A DNA stretch of 64,000 nucleotides from Falciphora oryzae (lineage: Eukaryota; Ascomycota; Sordariomycetes; Magnaporthales; Magnaporthaceae), in contig JNVV01000001.1 in the NCBI GenBank assembly GCA_000733355.1, positions 526,208 through 590,207 on the forward strand, written 5' to 3'. Below the pieces are notes generated by a model that made no database searches, was not told the origin of the DNA, and worked only from the letters and a program-made list of their open reading frames with translations. This document shows, in pieces, positions 51,663 through 63,363 of the stretch. Both the position numbers and the translations under genes were made by a program. The stretch's first letter is position 1. Every line of letters begins with the position of its first letter.

Positions 51663-54600
51663 TTATTGCCTCGCACCAGAGAGCAGCTTTCCATGCAGTT
51701 CGACGACGACGTCACCCCAGCTTTCCGCACGCCCCTCCCCGCCCCTCCCCGCCAGCACCCGATCCCCAAGACGCCCAGCCAGAAAGTCGGCCATCTTGTC
51801 CGTGTTGAACCGCTCGCCATAGACGACGACGGCACGCGGCGCGACGGCCACATCGAGGCCACCACCACCGTCCTCTCCAGCAGCACCAGCACCACCTCCC
51901 CGGCGGCGCAAGTCGACGACGACCTCGAGCTTGGATTTGAGGGCCGCCAGGAACACCGTCGCGCGCACCGCGATCGAGTCGTCCGACGTCCTCGACACCG
52001 CGGTCGGGAAGGTGAGGTTGAGAGACCGGACATGATTGGCCACGGATTTTGCCTGGGCCCACCCGGCGCTCACCATGCCAAGAATGAGGCTCGGCGGCGT
52101 GCGGGTCTGGTCCAGACCTCGCAGCTGATCGCGCAGGCACCGCAGGAAAAAATCGAGCTCGGCCGTAAGAGGCTTTGGGTCCCGCTCGCGCTTCGCCGCA
52201 ATGTACCACAGGTCGATGGTCGTCGTCGAATTTGAGTTTGCCCGGGCCCCACCCTGCTGCATGGTGTCAGTGGCGAAGCAGGTGGGGTCGAAAACAAGCT
52301 CAATCTCGCGGCGGTACGTCATCGACACGGTCGTGCCTGAGCAGCCAGTGACAGCCCACCCGTGCTCCTCCTCAATCGCCGCGACGCGTGCTGTTGTTTT
52401 GTTTGTTCGTCAGCCTCCAGGCAACCCAGATCCGATGTTTGCAACGGGTTGGGCCCTTCCCAATCGGGAAACTGGTGAATGTCTGTGAATGTCTGGTCAT
52501 GTGACACGTACCTTTGAGAGCCATGATCTCCCCCGAGCTCCACCCCCTGCACTCCTCGCGCACGCGCTCGGCCTCCTTGATCCCGGCCAGACACTCCTTC
52601 TTGAGGCCCGACAGCTCCTCGACGTCGACCTCGGACTCGCGCAGGTCCTCGCGCAGCGCCGCGATGGCGCGCCTCTTGACGGCCACGTCGTCGTTGGCAG
52701 CCATCAGCCGCTCGCGCGCCGCCTCCAGCTCCTCCGGGTCGCAGTCGGCCAGCTCGCGCGCCGCCTCGTCCAGGGCCCGGTGCTCTCGCTGCAGCGACTC
52801 GAGCCGCGCCACCATGCCGGGGAGTGCCGAGTCGATGAGCTCGCGTTGCTTGCGCAGGATCTGCTCGTCGCTCTCGAATCCCTCGACGGTCCTGTCCAGT
52901 CCTTCCTTAAGCCCCTCCTGGAGCTTCATGCGCCACTCGTACCACATGGCCTTGCTCAGTAGTCGTGCGTGAGTCTTGACGTTTTTGAACTGGTTGTCCA
53001 TCAGGAGCTTGAACTCGGGCGTCGCCGACATGTACTCGCGGAACAGCGGCGGGTTGTCCTCTAGCGTTTCCATCTCGATCTCCCGTACGATATCCCGGCC
53101 CTCGGAGATGTATTTCTTGAGTTCGCGGCATGACTGGATCGGTGCAAGGAAGGAATCGTTAGCAAATCAGAGTGTCATGGTAGAATAGTGTAAAAGGAGA
53201 ACGCGCTCTTACATGTTGGTACAGCTCGAGCATGGGCACCGTGCAAGCTCCAGCGACAACACATCTCTCGAACGACACGTCCGCCTTGCCATCCTCGTCA
53301 GACCCGTTTTTGTTCGCCGATGGCACAACCGTGTGCCTGCGCTTGGTGGTCGTTAGCTCCATGAAGCGGATGCTAGTCATGTTGAGGAAATCCTGGAGGC
53401 TGATGGCCTCGGAATCATCCTCCTCCTGAGCCAGCTCCTCGGGGTTCGCCATGGAGGAGCGCCTGAAGTCGACCGGGGTGCGAGCTCCGTCATCTGCCAC
53501 ATCCCTGAACCTCCCCCGTCCGTCGGGGCTAGGAGCACCACTTGCGCCCTTCTTAGGTGATGCAGAGAGCGTCGGTGTTGCCAGGCCGTCTTGTGGACCC
53601 TTGGTAGGTCGCGTCGGCCGGCCTGTCGTCTCTTCCTTGGATGGCGGGTGCTGCAGTCTGATGCTCTTGACAGGACTACCCTGGAGGTTCTTGAGCCGTT
53701 TGACCCCGTCTTGCTCCTCCGCCTCTTCCTCGTCGTCGAGCTCAGTCGGTCGTTTGCCGAGCAGACCCTTGGCGCTACCCACGTGCAGGCTCTTGCGGCC
53801 TCTAAGCGGGTTCTTCTTGGGGCTGAGACCCTGGATCATCTCTTTAAGATTCAGTGTCGCGTCCCTGTCGTCCAACGGCCCATCGGCCTCGCGCTCCATG
53901 ATCCTTCGACCGTCTTCCTTGGCCATCTCTTGCTCCCGCTGCCTGTCAAGCTCTTGCTCCAGGATGCGGGGGTCGTCCCACTTGACGCCACGCCGCAGCT
54001 CAAGGCCATCGCCAGGCACGAAGTCCCTAGCAGCGTCCCCAATGGAGCCACGGCGCTCGAGGATCTGGGCAATCTTGGGTGAACCCAAGCCGGGCCTGTC
54101 GGCACCGATTCCGGAAAGCCGCCTGGTCTGCGGCGTGAGGACCACGAGAGGCGTCGTCGAGCCTGTGGCCGGGTTGCGTTGAAACACGCCGGGGCCGGTG
54201 GATCTGGGCCTTGGGGAAGACTGCGGCGTAGCCCTGGTTTTGGGGGAAGAGAACCTGACTGGAGACTTGGACCTGCTTCCGATGAACTTTGGCGGCGAAG
54301 ATGCCACAGGCTTTGATGGGGTCTGAGGCTGCGGAGTCTGCTTTGGTGGTGATTTCTGACGTTCCGGAGTCCTGCGCAGACCACTACCATTGAACGCGGA
54401 CCGCTCAGGTGTCCGGGCTATTCTCTCTCGGAGCGGTGCGGCCTTCTTTGTGGGTGTTCGTGTCCGAGTCGGTGATGCAGGCTTCTGGCTCAGCGTCATC
54501 TTCCTCAGCGGGCTCGTCGCCCCGGTCTTGTTAGGCGTTTGGACACACACCAACGGGGAGCTGTCCGCGATTATGCCTCCCAGCGCGGTCGTCATTTCCA

Positions 54601-56374
54601 TGCCGACAGTGGCATCGCCCAGGCTTTGGTCAGCCGCATCGTCTTGCTGTTGTGCTGGCAGTATGCGCCCCAGCCCGACCGTCATGTCCATTCCGACAGT
54701 CTCACCATCGCCATCCTCAGTCCGCATGAGCGTCCGGCGCCGGCTCTGCTGGTTGCCGCCAGCTCGAGTGGTTGCCAAGACCCCGCCCATGACTGTCGTC
54801 ATCTCCATCGACATATCCTCATTGCTGTCGTAATCTAGCTCTTCCTCATCCTTGTCCTCGTTGGGGGCTGTACGCTGGATGCCGCCCATGGGCATGGTGA
54901 AGTCCATGGTCTGATCCACGCACATTGTTGCCTCGGGACGGCCTTGTAGCGCCGCAGGCGTCCTCTTCCCAACGATGCCACCGAGCGCGTGGGTCATTTC
55001 CATGGACATGTCCATATCCATAGACATGGCCTCGTCATCATCATCTTCCTCGTCCTCGTTCTCGGGGGCGGCAACTGATTGGTCATCATCGTTGGTAGAC
55101 CTGACAATCCCGCCCATGGGTCGGGTCATCTCCATCTCCCCACCGTTGTCATCGTCGCTCTCATCCTCGTGAACTGATTTGACAGGGCTGGAATCGATCT
55201 CGGGAGACTGCGGTGCGTAGCTGCTGGTTGCCGCCGGCCGCTTTCCCCACCCCACGAAAGCAGGGATCAGCTCTTCATTCTCGTCCGGCTCCCGAGCTGC
55301 AGCCCCGACACCTGCTCGCTGAGTTGCGAGCCTCAGCATCTCATCGATGCTTGTCGTCGAGTCGTTGCTCATCATGGACATGGAGCCAGCCGTGACGCCC
55401 GACCCCGACGTCACCTCGTCTGCGTCCAGGGTCATCATGGTCCCGTCCGAGTCACTAACCTCAGACACATCGTCCACCTGCTCTTCGATGTCATCGCCGT
55501 CCTCGGAGCCCGAGTCGTACACGGTAGAGTTGAGCGTGTCGTCGTGGGCGTCAAGAGGGTTGACCCCTGAGCTCCGCCTCCTCTTCTTTTGGTGCAGGCC
55601 TCGCTGGTCCTCGGGCGACTCGGGCACTCCATGATCCACATGGTCCGGCGGTGTGGAAGGGGGTTCCGATGCGTCGTCTGATTCGGGATGGTACGCAGCG
55701 GCGGGTGGTGCCGGAGAGGCTGCTGTCTGCGACCAGGCGCGCCGGGTGGAGTCTGTGGACGTGGTCGAGTCCTGGATGTACTCGATCTCGTGGAACGTGT
55801 GCAGGGTCGCCTCAGCGGCGAACGACACGCGGCGGTTGGCGAGCGACTTGCGCCGGGCCTCGCGCCTGTCGCGTATGTCCTTCTCGAGCTCGGCCCTCTC
55901 CCGCTCCTCACGCTCCCGCGCTGCGGCCTGCTGCTCCTCTTCCGTGCGGAGAGCCACCTTTGTAGAGTCCCCATCGCGACCGGTCGATATCCTGGGCCTG
56001 TGTGGCGGGATCTCGGGGAGGACTGGGATGGTGGGCTTCAGGATAGAACGCGGAGGGGGCCCCGCGGGGGCTGCCAGTGACTGCATGACCAGCAAGTAGC
56101 GTGTAAGTCAGTCAGGGGCCTACTTCACTATACGAACAGCATCCAGCGCACTCACCACCCTCCTGTTCCCATTACTGGGTTTTAACGCATCCAGACCACC
56201 AGGCCCGATGCTTTTGCTGCGCGACTTCTTACGATTCGCAGCCAGGGACGTGGATGCAAGGTCCACAGTTGCATTCTCCTTCTCCAGCGTCTTCCTCGAC
56301 GACGGCAGCCCACCCAGCGACTTCCGCGACCTCTTAACTGCGGGAGGCACCGTCATGTTGGTTTGGGTGGACAT
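51663..56374 (-). CDS. spc7: Spc7/Spc105 (KNL1) kinetochore scaffold
   Basis: Four exons: 56374-56156, 56080-53213, 53133-52512 and 52390-51663, about 1478 aa, all in phase. KNL1 proteins bind the Mis12 and Ndc80 complexes at the outer kinetochore and recruit PP1 and Bub1-Bub3. Both PP1-docking motifs are present: SILK at 85-88 and RVSF at 157-160 (in ANRRVSFAAEA). At least six MELT-type repeats follow, in forms such as MEMTRPMGGIV, MEMTHALGGIV, MDFTMPMGGIQ, MEMTTVMGGVL, MDMTVGLGRIL and MEMTTALGGII. Exon 3 encodes a coiled coil (LESLQREHRALDEAARELAD). Exon 4 encodes the C-terminal RWD-like region (ARVAAIEEEHGWAVTGCSGT, MTYRREIELVFDPTCF) that contacts Mis12. Length and order fit filamentous-fungal Spc7. 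Confidence 0.95.
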
Positions 56375-57649
56375 CCTGGCGGCGAGACTGTGTCGGCGTC
56401 GGCCGGATCCTGGTGGGGTTCACGATGTCCGATGCGATGCACCGACAAGTCCTATCTAGGGGGAAGCGCGTGCAACCGTCATTAAAGGGCGACGCGACTG
56501 GAATGGATTTGGTGGGGAAAATCGCATGCCTGGTAAACACGCTGGGCAAATCACGCGTTGTTACTGTAGTGACTGGATAGGCCAATCAGCATCGATTTTG
56601 TGTGGGCAGGCGCCGTCAATTGAATCCCTGCGAGACGAAGCGGATTGACTACATCACTGGTACTCACCCCTGAACCACCACCAGAAGCCGAGTCTAGACA
56701 TATTTTGCCAGCACCGCTAATAAAGATCAAAAAAACAAGAAGACGTGTTTGGCCGTCGTTGGATCTCTCTATGTAATTAACTCTTGGCTCTGGTGCATGG
56801 GATTAGTTGGGTGGATGTGTCTCACAGCTTCCTCCTTGTTCCCTCATAGAAAAACATCGCAGATTCCACACCCCATTGTTTCTTTCTTGCTCGTGCTAAA
56901 TCCACTAGCATTCATGCAACTGAAAGCCCCCAAAAGTGGCGATTCATCGCGTGACATGTCTATGCCTCGACCCCTAAGCGACATACATGTCTCGGGCCGA
57001 TGCCCGGACTTGCCCGGACAATTAGATGTCCTTCGACAAAAGGTGACAGATTGTATCGGCCCAGGAATTGGGGTGGGCTCCGGGGCTGAGTTGATGGGTA
57101 CCCGAACTAGTCGGGACTTCTAGGGAACGTGTCTCGCGGCTTCTAAACGCTGCCAGGAATCGGAGGCTGCGTCTCGAGAGCAACCGAGAGACATTCTCTT
57201 CAAAGGCTCACTGCCAAGATCCATATACAATACCAGCCTTTGACGTTTACAACCAAATCTGGGGCACTGGCACGCGACACGACTCAGTCCGATATTCGCG
57301 ATCCAAACTCATCACGTCGTGGCAACGGACGGCCCCTCGGGGATTACTCCTTATGTATCTGCGTATTTAGTTAGATGGCAGCCCGTCGTGGGAGCGGCCC
57401 ACGATTTGGACTCGTGTGTTTACTGCGGCCGGCTAGTTTGTGTATGCTCCTCCCGCCCTAGCATCACTCGTTCGCTTCCTTTATATGTGTTTGTAGAGAC
57501 CAGGATGCCTTTCGTCCTTGATCTCGCCTAAGGCCCAGGTGATGCTGGGCACTCGAAGTGTGACTTTTCGCACAACCACCAACTCTTGTTAAAGCAGGCC
57601 GTCGAAATATCCGACAGAGCCTATGCGCTCCCCGCCTCTCATTTACAAC
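56375..57649. promoter_or_regulatory. Divergent promoter region, spc7 / LicD gene
   Basis: 1.3 kb between two divergent start codons. No extra gene was supported. Confidence 0.45.
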
Positions 57650-59155
57650 ATGCACATCAAATTTTTTCCCTTGTGCCTTGGGCTGGCTCCCATCGCCTGT
57701 TGCATGCCCCCGGAGGCTGCGGGGCAAAACCAGTACCCCGTTCAGAACAACACCCCCAGCATCGCGCCATTGTCGGCACCTAAGAAAGCCCCTGAACCTG
57801 CAAGGCCTCCAAAGTACTTCCGTGAGTAGTCCCGAGTTCTAATTTGCTTAAGTGGTAATGTAGATGTTGTTGATTGAAGTGGCTAATCGATATTGTTCAA
57901 TGCGTCAGGTGAGGCATCGTAAGAATCACCCCTGTCCACGAAGCGCCCGCAAATTTGTGGCCAAAAGTACAAGGTCATGGAAAATGATGGGTTCAGGAGC
58001 TGACGCATAGACTTCGAATCTCTAGCTTCCATCACCATTATGATCGTCGGTGTGTTTTCCCTAGGCGTGTACTTGGCATTACTTTTCCTCTTTTGCAATG
58101 GCAGAAGGCTCACGGATGATACAGCTTCGGAAAACGGGTTCTCGGCTATCACGAACAGAAATACGCTCTGAAGAATCTCCTTCAGACATACCTGGCGACT
58201 TTCGCAGACCTGGGCCTCGAGACCTGGCTGATGCACGGATCTCTGCTTGGGTGGTGGTGGAATAAAGGGGTGAGTGAGCGCCAGCCAACAGTGCACGTGG
58301 CGGCCACGGCACGCTGATGACAATCGATACCAAACTCTCACAGATCATGCCATGGGACTCGGATGTCGACGTCCAGGTGACTGAGTCGACCATGTACTAC
58401 CTCGCGGCATTTTACAACATGTCGATATGGCACTTCCAGACGCCCCGGATCCCAGAGGGAGTCGACTACCTGCTCGACATCAACCCTGGATATAAGAACC
58501 CGAGCAGAGCCGACAAGATGAACAAGATAGATGCCCGCTGGGTCGACACCTCGACTGGTCTCTTCATCGACATCACCTCGGTGCGGTACAACCTATCGCA
58601 CCCAAAGGGTGAAGGGATGCTTGGCTGCAAGGACGGCCACGAGTTTAGGGTTGGTCTGTCCTTCTGCTTCTGCATTCTGGACGGAGAGATGTGCTGATGC
58701 AGGGTGTAAAATCTTGCAGGACACGTACATATTCCCGCTGAGGGATTCCACATTTGAGAACTCACCCGTCAAGATACCGTATCGTTACAGAGACCTGTTC
58801 GCGGCAGAGTACGGCGAAAAGTCCCTTGTCAACAAGGACTTCAAGGGGTGAGTCCGTCTTCTCTCCAACGCCTGCCAGCAAAGACTTTCTTTCAATAAGC
58901 TGATCAATGTCCAGCCATCTCTTCGACGATAAACGGATGGAATGGGTCCCCAAACCCAGGGCTGCCAAGCCACCAGCGCAGAAGGTGATGAGAAAGGCAC
59001 ACAAGTATCAGGGCAAGACGAGCCCGGCATATCTGAAGCAGGAGGCGAAGCGCAAGACCGGCGAGCTCAAGGCGATTGAGAAGGCGCAGCTACGCCAGCA
59101 GGCGTGGGAGAAGCAGCGGCTGGCTAGGCTTAAGGAAGGCATCGAGACGACGTGA
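57650..59155 (+). CDS. LicD-family (nucleotidyltransferase-fold) secreted or lumenal protein
   Basis: Seven exons: 57650-57821, 57909-57918, 58026-58049, 58125-58269, 58344-58649, 58720-58847 and 58915-59155, about 341 aa. The start MHIKFFPLCLGLAPIACCMP is a signal peptide. The LicD core is clear: LLQTYLATFADLGLETWLMH, GSLLGWWWNKGIMPWDSDVD and WVDTSTGLFIDITSVRYNL. The acidic DSDVDVQV is the presumed metal-binding motif. The 10-nt and 24-nt exons are inferred because they restore KYFREASFHHHYDRRFGKRV, close to the KYF...HYDRR segment I know from fungal relatives, with GT-AG sites and correct phase. The tail is Lys/Glu/Ala-rich. LicD and fukutin relatives transfer phosphocholine or phospho-sugars to glycans in the secretory pathway; fungal members are linked to cell-wall mannan phosphorylation. 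The specific reaction here is unknown. Confidence 0.88.
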
Positions 59156-59858
59156 TGAGGCAGGGCTCCTGTAGTGGCAGCTCGCGGTGCGGCGAGGGGT
59201 TGGCCCAGTGTGAGGTATTTCGGCCGTCGCCAGTGCGGGCCCTTGGAGCCCGGTTATTTCATTTGTTCTGTCAGCTTCTTTTTGATGCCCTGTATCAATT
59301 GCGGACAATTGTGGTAGATTTCAAATGGGTGTCTTTTCCGAGTTCGGTTTAGGGGTAAGGGCGGGCCCTCGGCACTGCTCGACAGACCTGGATATATATA
59401 ACCCTAACCCGCCGCGGCTCATCTGGGCGAGTCAGTGCCAATGCGGCAGTGCTTGCAAGCATCCATGACCACAAGACGGGGAGGGACGTGAGCTGCGTCG
59501 GACGTAATCCATGTCCACGGCAATGGAACCACGCGATCTCGTCCATTGTTCCCCACGATTCCGCGGGCCTGGGTCATTGGCAGGACCCGCATCAGTCCCA
59601 ACAGAATAGAAGTCAATTTCCACGACGTCGGCAACCCGTGAGAAGAGCACCTGGCGATAACATTACTCTGTAGTGGCTCGAGTCCCCTCCTGCAGCTCAC
59701 AGCTCACATCCGAAATCCGATCCTGAGCAATCGCCGCCTGGAAGAAACCTGCAGCCAGCCAAAGAGACGCGAAGCACTCGAGCAATTGCGCGGCCCGCAT
59801 TCCACCAGACTCCTCTCCCACAAAAAGACTGGCCACCTCCCCACATCCATATGGCTCC
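59156..59858. promoter_or_regulatory. Spacer and leader upstream of ypt35
   Basis: 0.7 kb holding the LicD 3' UTR and the ypt35 promoter. The first ATG of the likely leader is the short overlapping uORF at 59851. Confidence 0.45.
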
Positions 59859-59874
59859 ATGGCGGCCGAGGTGA
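59851..59874 (+). promoter_or_regulatory. Overlapping upstream ORF at the ypt35 start
   Basis: ATG GCT CCA TGG CGG CCG AGG TGA: a seven-codon reading frame that starts 8 nt before the ypt35 ATG and ends inside its coding sequence in another frame. Ribosomes starting here would bypass the main start, so it may dampen translation. No ATG was seen in the ~150 nt before it. Confidence 0.5.
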
Positions 59875-60803
59875 GAGCGTCCTCGCCGACGGCGGACGGC
59901 GGCAGCGCGCCCGGAGCGGCCCCAGCCCAGCAACCAAATGGCAGCAGCAGCAACGGCAGCGGTGAGCGGCACGCACCGCTGTTCCCCGGAGACGAAGACG
60001 CAACCACCGAAGACGGCAACGACAACGACGGCGCAAGCTCCCTCTCGAGGCCGACCACGTACTCCCCCGTCACGTCGCCGCCGTACTGGACCCACGGCCA
60101 GGCCCACCACACTCTCGGCGGAGCCGGCGGAGGCCCCAGAAACGGCTATCTCGGGCCGGGCGGCCTCGACAACAACCACTCGACCGAGAGCGTGGCGCCG
60201 CCGGGGGCCATCACGCTGCAGGACAACGACACGGGGGCCGGTGACGACGGGCCGGCGCACCTCTCGGGAAGGGACCGCAACCGCGCGTGCTGGGCCAAGA
60301 GCGTGTCCGTCACCGACTATGTCGTCGTCAACGGCAGCGCAACCAACATTGGCGCATTCGTCGTTTGGAACATCCGGGTTGAGACGTTGAGTGTATGTCT
60401 CTCTTGCTTACTTCTATCTTCCCTTCTCGTCGGGGTTGTGTGCCAAGACTAACCCTTTGACGCCGCGGCTAGGGCTCCTACATGAACATCCGCAAGCGCT
60501 ACTCGGAGTTTGACGACCTGAGGGAAAAGCTCATGATCACTTTCCCCAACTTCGAGGCGGCCGTGCCCGCGCTGCCTCCCAAGAGCGTCATCTCCAAGTT
60601 CCGCCCCAGGTTTCTCGAGAAGCGGAGGTCGGGGCTGCAGTACTTTTTGAAGTAAGACAAGGATCGCACTCGCCAACGAACGGTGTCTTGGGTGTGCCCA
60701 GCAAAGCGAGACAATTGCTGATGCTGACATTCTTTCCAGCTGCATATTATTGAATCCTGAATTCTCTGGATCGCCCGTCCTCAAGGAATTCTTGTTCTCT
60801 TGA
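59859..60803 (+). CDS. ypt35: PX-domain protein Ypt35
   Basis: Three exons, 59859-60392, 60473-60651 and 60740-60803, about 258 aa. The first half is a disordered Ser/Gly/Asn/Asp-rich region. The PX domain occupies the second half: WAKSVSVTDYVVVNGSATNI, GAFVVWNIRVETLS, then GSYMNIRKRYSEFDDLREKL with the RYSEF phosphoinositide-binding motif, PALPPKSVISKFRPRFLEKR with the PPK motif, and the end NPEFSGSPVLKEFLFS. Ypt35 binds PI3P on endosomes and vacuoles and, in yeast, recruits the lipid-transfer protein Vps13 through an N-terminal motif. The tiny last exon (64 nt) is fixed by conservation of the C-terminus. PI3P is the product of the Vps34 complexes that contain Atg6. Confidence 0.92.
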
Positions 60804-60951
60804 GGCACAGCCTGCCAGCCACTTTTTTCCCTGGTCGTCTGCGCCAGCGAGCCGAGATTCTGGCAACACCAAGCGCACCCGCAGACAGCATAGCCTTTAT
60901 ACTTAATATTTGTTTCACGCGCACCTGTCTTGGAACAGACGTGCTCTGGTC

Positions 60952-60982
<31 letters not shown>

Positions 60983-61223
60983 CCATCGGCGCATCCTTTT
61001 TTCTCCTTACACACATCTACTCACGAGAGCGAAGCACGAGACACGGCTGAAATAGGTCCAATGAAATCAAATAGCGATTATGATATCCAGCCCGACCATC
61101 ATTCCAATCCCAATCGCGAAACGACTTGTCTAACTGCTCAGGAAATGACAACGAAACTGCCTAGGATCTCTAACTCATAATGCTGCAGCCAGGTAAAGTA
61201 AATTTGCCTCCTACGACAGGAAC
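60804..61223. other. Convergent 3' spacer, ypt35 / SDR
   Basis: 0.42 kb between stop codons, with a long T tract near 60950-60982. No gene. Confidence 0.5.
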
Positions 61224-62232
61224 TCAGTAGTCCGTGGAGCGCGCGACATCCCCCCACTCCTTCAGAAGCGCCAGCGTCTCCTCGCACTTCCTCCGAATCC
61301 CGTCGAGGGCGTCGGTGCCCAGCACGAGGCGGAGGGGCACGTCGTGGCCCTTCCCGACCCCCGTTCCCGTCAAGACGTCGACGATGACCCTGCCGCCTTT
61401 TACAACGTCGCCCGGCTGGCTGTTGTTATGCCCCTCCAGCGCTTCCCTAACCGCCCCGACGGCCGTCCCCGGACTGTACACGTCGGGCAGCGGGCTCGCC
61501 GCCTTGACGCGCCGCTCCTTCCCGCCACCCCCAGCAGCCGTGTTGGTGTTGAGAAACCCGGTCCGGAAGTAGCCCGGCTCGATGGTAGTTGCTGCGATGC
61601 CGAAGCCCGCCAGCTCGGCCGCCAAACCCTCGGCCAGGCCGCTGACGGCCCACTTGGACGAGCAGTAGTGCGCGCAGGCCGGGGAGCCCATCCAGCTGCC
61701 GATGCTGCCGAAATGGGCGATGACGGGCTGCGGTGCTTCTTTATTGGTGGCGGCGCGGCGGAGGTGCGGGATGGCGGCCTTGCTGATGTTGACGGCGCCC
61801 TGGACGTTGGTCCCGAACATTGCTGCCGACTCGGCACCCGAGGCTTCTTCGACTGCGCCTTCGAGGATGTATCCTGCGGCGTCTTTTTTTCGTTTGTGTT
61901 GCCGTCAGCGCTTTTGCCCCAGCCGGTGCCTATCTTACGGATGTGGGTGTTCTAAGTAGGGAAGTGAGGAGGTCTATCGTACTGAGAACATGGGTGATGG
62001 TGCCGTACACGGCCGCGGCCTCGGCGAGCTCGGCCGCCAGCTCGTCGTCCGGGGCCGTCACGTCCACGGCCATGGTGGTAGCGCCGGCTGCTGCTAGCTC
62101 CACGAGGGACGAGGTCGAGCGCGCCGTGGCGATGACACGGTGGCCGCGCTGGAGGGCCTCCTTGGCCACGGCCTGGCCGAAGCCGCTGCTCGCGCCCGTG
62201 ATGAACCAGACCGGGGTGTTGGGGGACGACAT
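61224..62232 (-). CDS. Short-chain dehydrogenase/reductase
   Basis: Two exons, 62232-61983 and 61882-61224, about 302 aa. The Rossmann cofactor motif TGASSGFG is near residue 13, the NAAG motif is restored exactly across the intron (ITHVLNAAGYILEGAVEE), and the catalytic Tyr-Lys is in YCSSKWAVSGLAEGLAAELA. It is a classical NAD(P)(H)-dependent SDR of the type often annotated as a retinol-dehydrogenase-like or oxidoreductase protein in fungi. The ARS after the second strand (VIATARSTSSL) favours NADP(H). The substrate cannot be told. The acceptor AAAG is weak but a GCTGAC branch-like site lies upstream, and phase and conservation support it. It is a lone gene with no biosynthetic neighbours, so a secondary-metabolite role is not indicated. 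Confidence 0.9.
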
Positions 62233-63363
62233 TGTGGTGTGGTGCCAAACTTGATTTTACGGTGACGAGGTGAAGAGGTCTCAAACGATAGATGTTCTTG
62301 AAGTAAAGACTACGATATCTTGAATGTGATGGATCAAAAAGACATATCATCCCAAACCCTCAGAGGGCCGCGCCTTTTGCATCCCCTCCGCGATGTCTTC
62401 TGAAGAGCATCCGTCCTGTGGAGAGAAACAGATGGAACCGCATTGCTCATCGTGCCCGGCCATCCCACGGGATTAGCCAACATGGTCATCCGTTATGTCG
62501 ATGCAAGTCCGTCGCCGTCGTGGCATCGCAGACAAGCCTCTCTGTCGGCTGTAGGCGATTGCATGCACCATCCAATGCCATCGTGGCTGCTTGGCGCGCG
62601 TCTGCTGCGCATCATTGGACACAGCCTTATCCCCGACCGACCTCAACGCCCATATCGCCGAAGCGCCGATTGTCCCTCTTGTTTCCAGCTCCGACAGCTA
62701 TAGCTGATCCGACAGCTATAGCCGATCTGAACCGCAGACTGATGACAACTCGTCGCATCCATTGGCACGGCCTCCGTCTTGGAATGGGTTTCGAATAGCC
62801 CTTGCAGGCCGCATGAAAGACGGCCGTCACATTCCCGAGTGCCCTCAGTTCAGCACCTAGACAATATGAAGCAATTAATCAGAAATAGCCCTTGATGGCG
62901 AGGTCGCTTTGCCAGGCCTCGCAGAGGTAAAAATAACAACAACAGGACAACGGCTGGTGTCCCTTGCATGCTTGCTTGCTATATACAAACGTAACACATC
63001 GAAATCTCCAAAAGAGCATCCATCCGTCAACGCCAACCGTGCAAGCATGCAATGCAAATGCAACCCCCATTCATGTCGACCGAAACCATTATTAGCGTAT
63101 AAAAACCAGCCCCTTCCAACCTGCGCAGATAATGACAAGCGGCGGTAGCGTGATGTAGATCATGGTGGGGAGACTGAGCACCCCCAGAGAGGGGAGATAA
63201 GAGAGGGGTGGTATCGATAAATGGGCATGAGTGACACAAGTCTGTCCAGATCACTATGAGGCACGCCGGCAAGCCGCCCTAGACCTCTATGAGTAATCGC
63301 CACAGCGATGTTGGACTTTCGCAGCGACGGCAGCAGTCCCACGGTGGCGCACTCGTTCAAACC
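62233..63363. other. Spacer between the SDR start and the EPT/CPT 3' end
   Basis: 1.1 kb with the SDR promoter and, near 63360, the 3' UTR of the next gene. A short direct repeat of GACAGCTATAGC occurs at about 62693 and 62711. No coding exon supported. Confidence 0.45.

Noticed and set aside
62443..62703. 86-codon plus-strand frame upstream of the SDR
   Set aside because: No resemblance to a family and no splice partners; likely chance.
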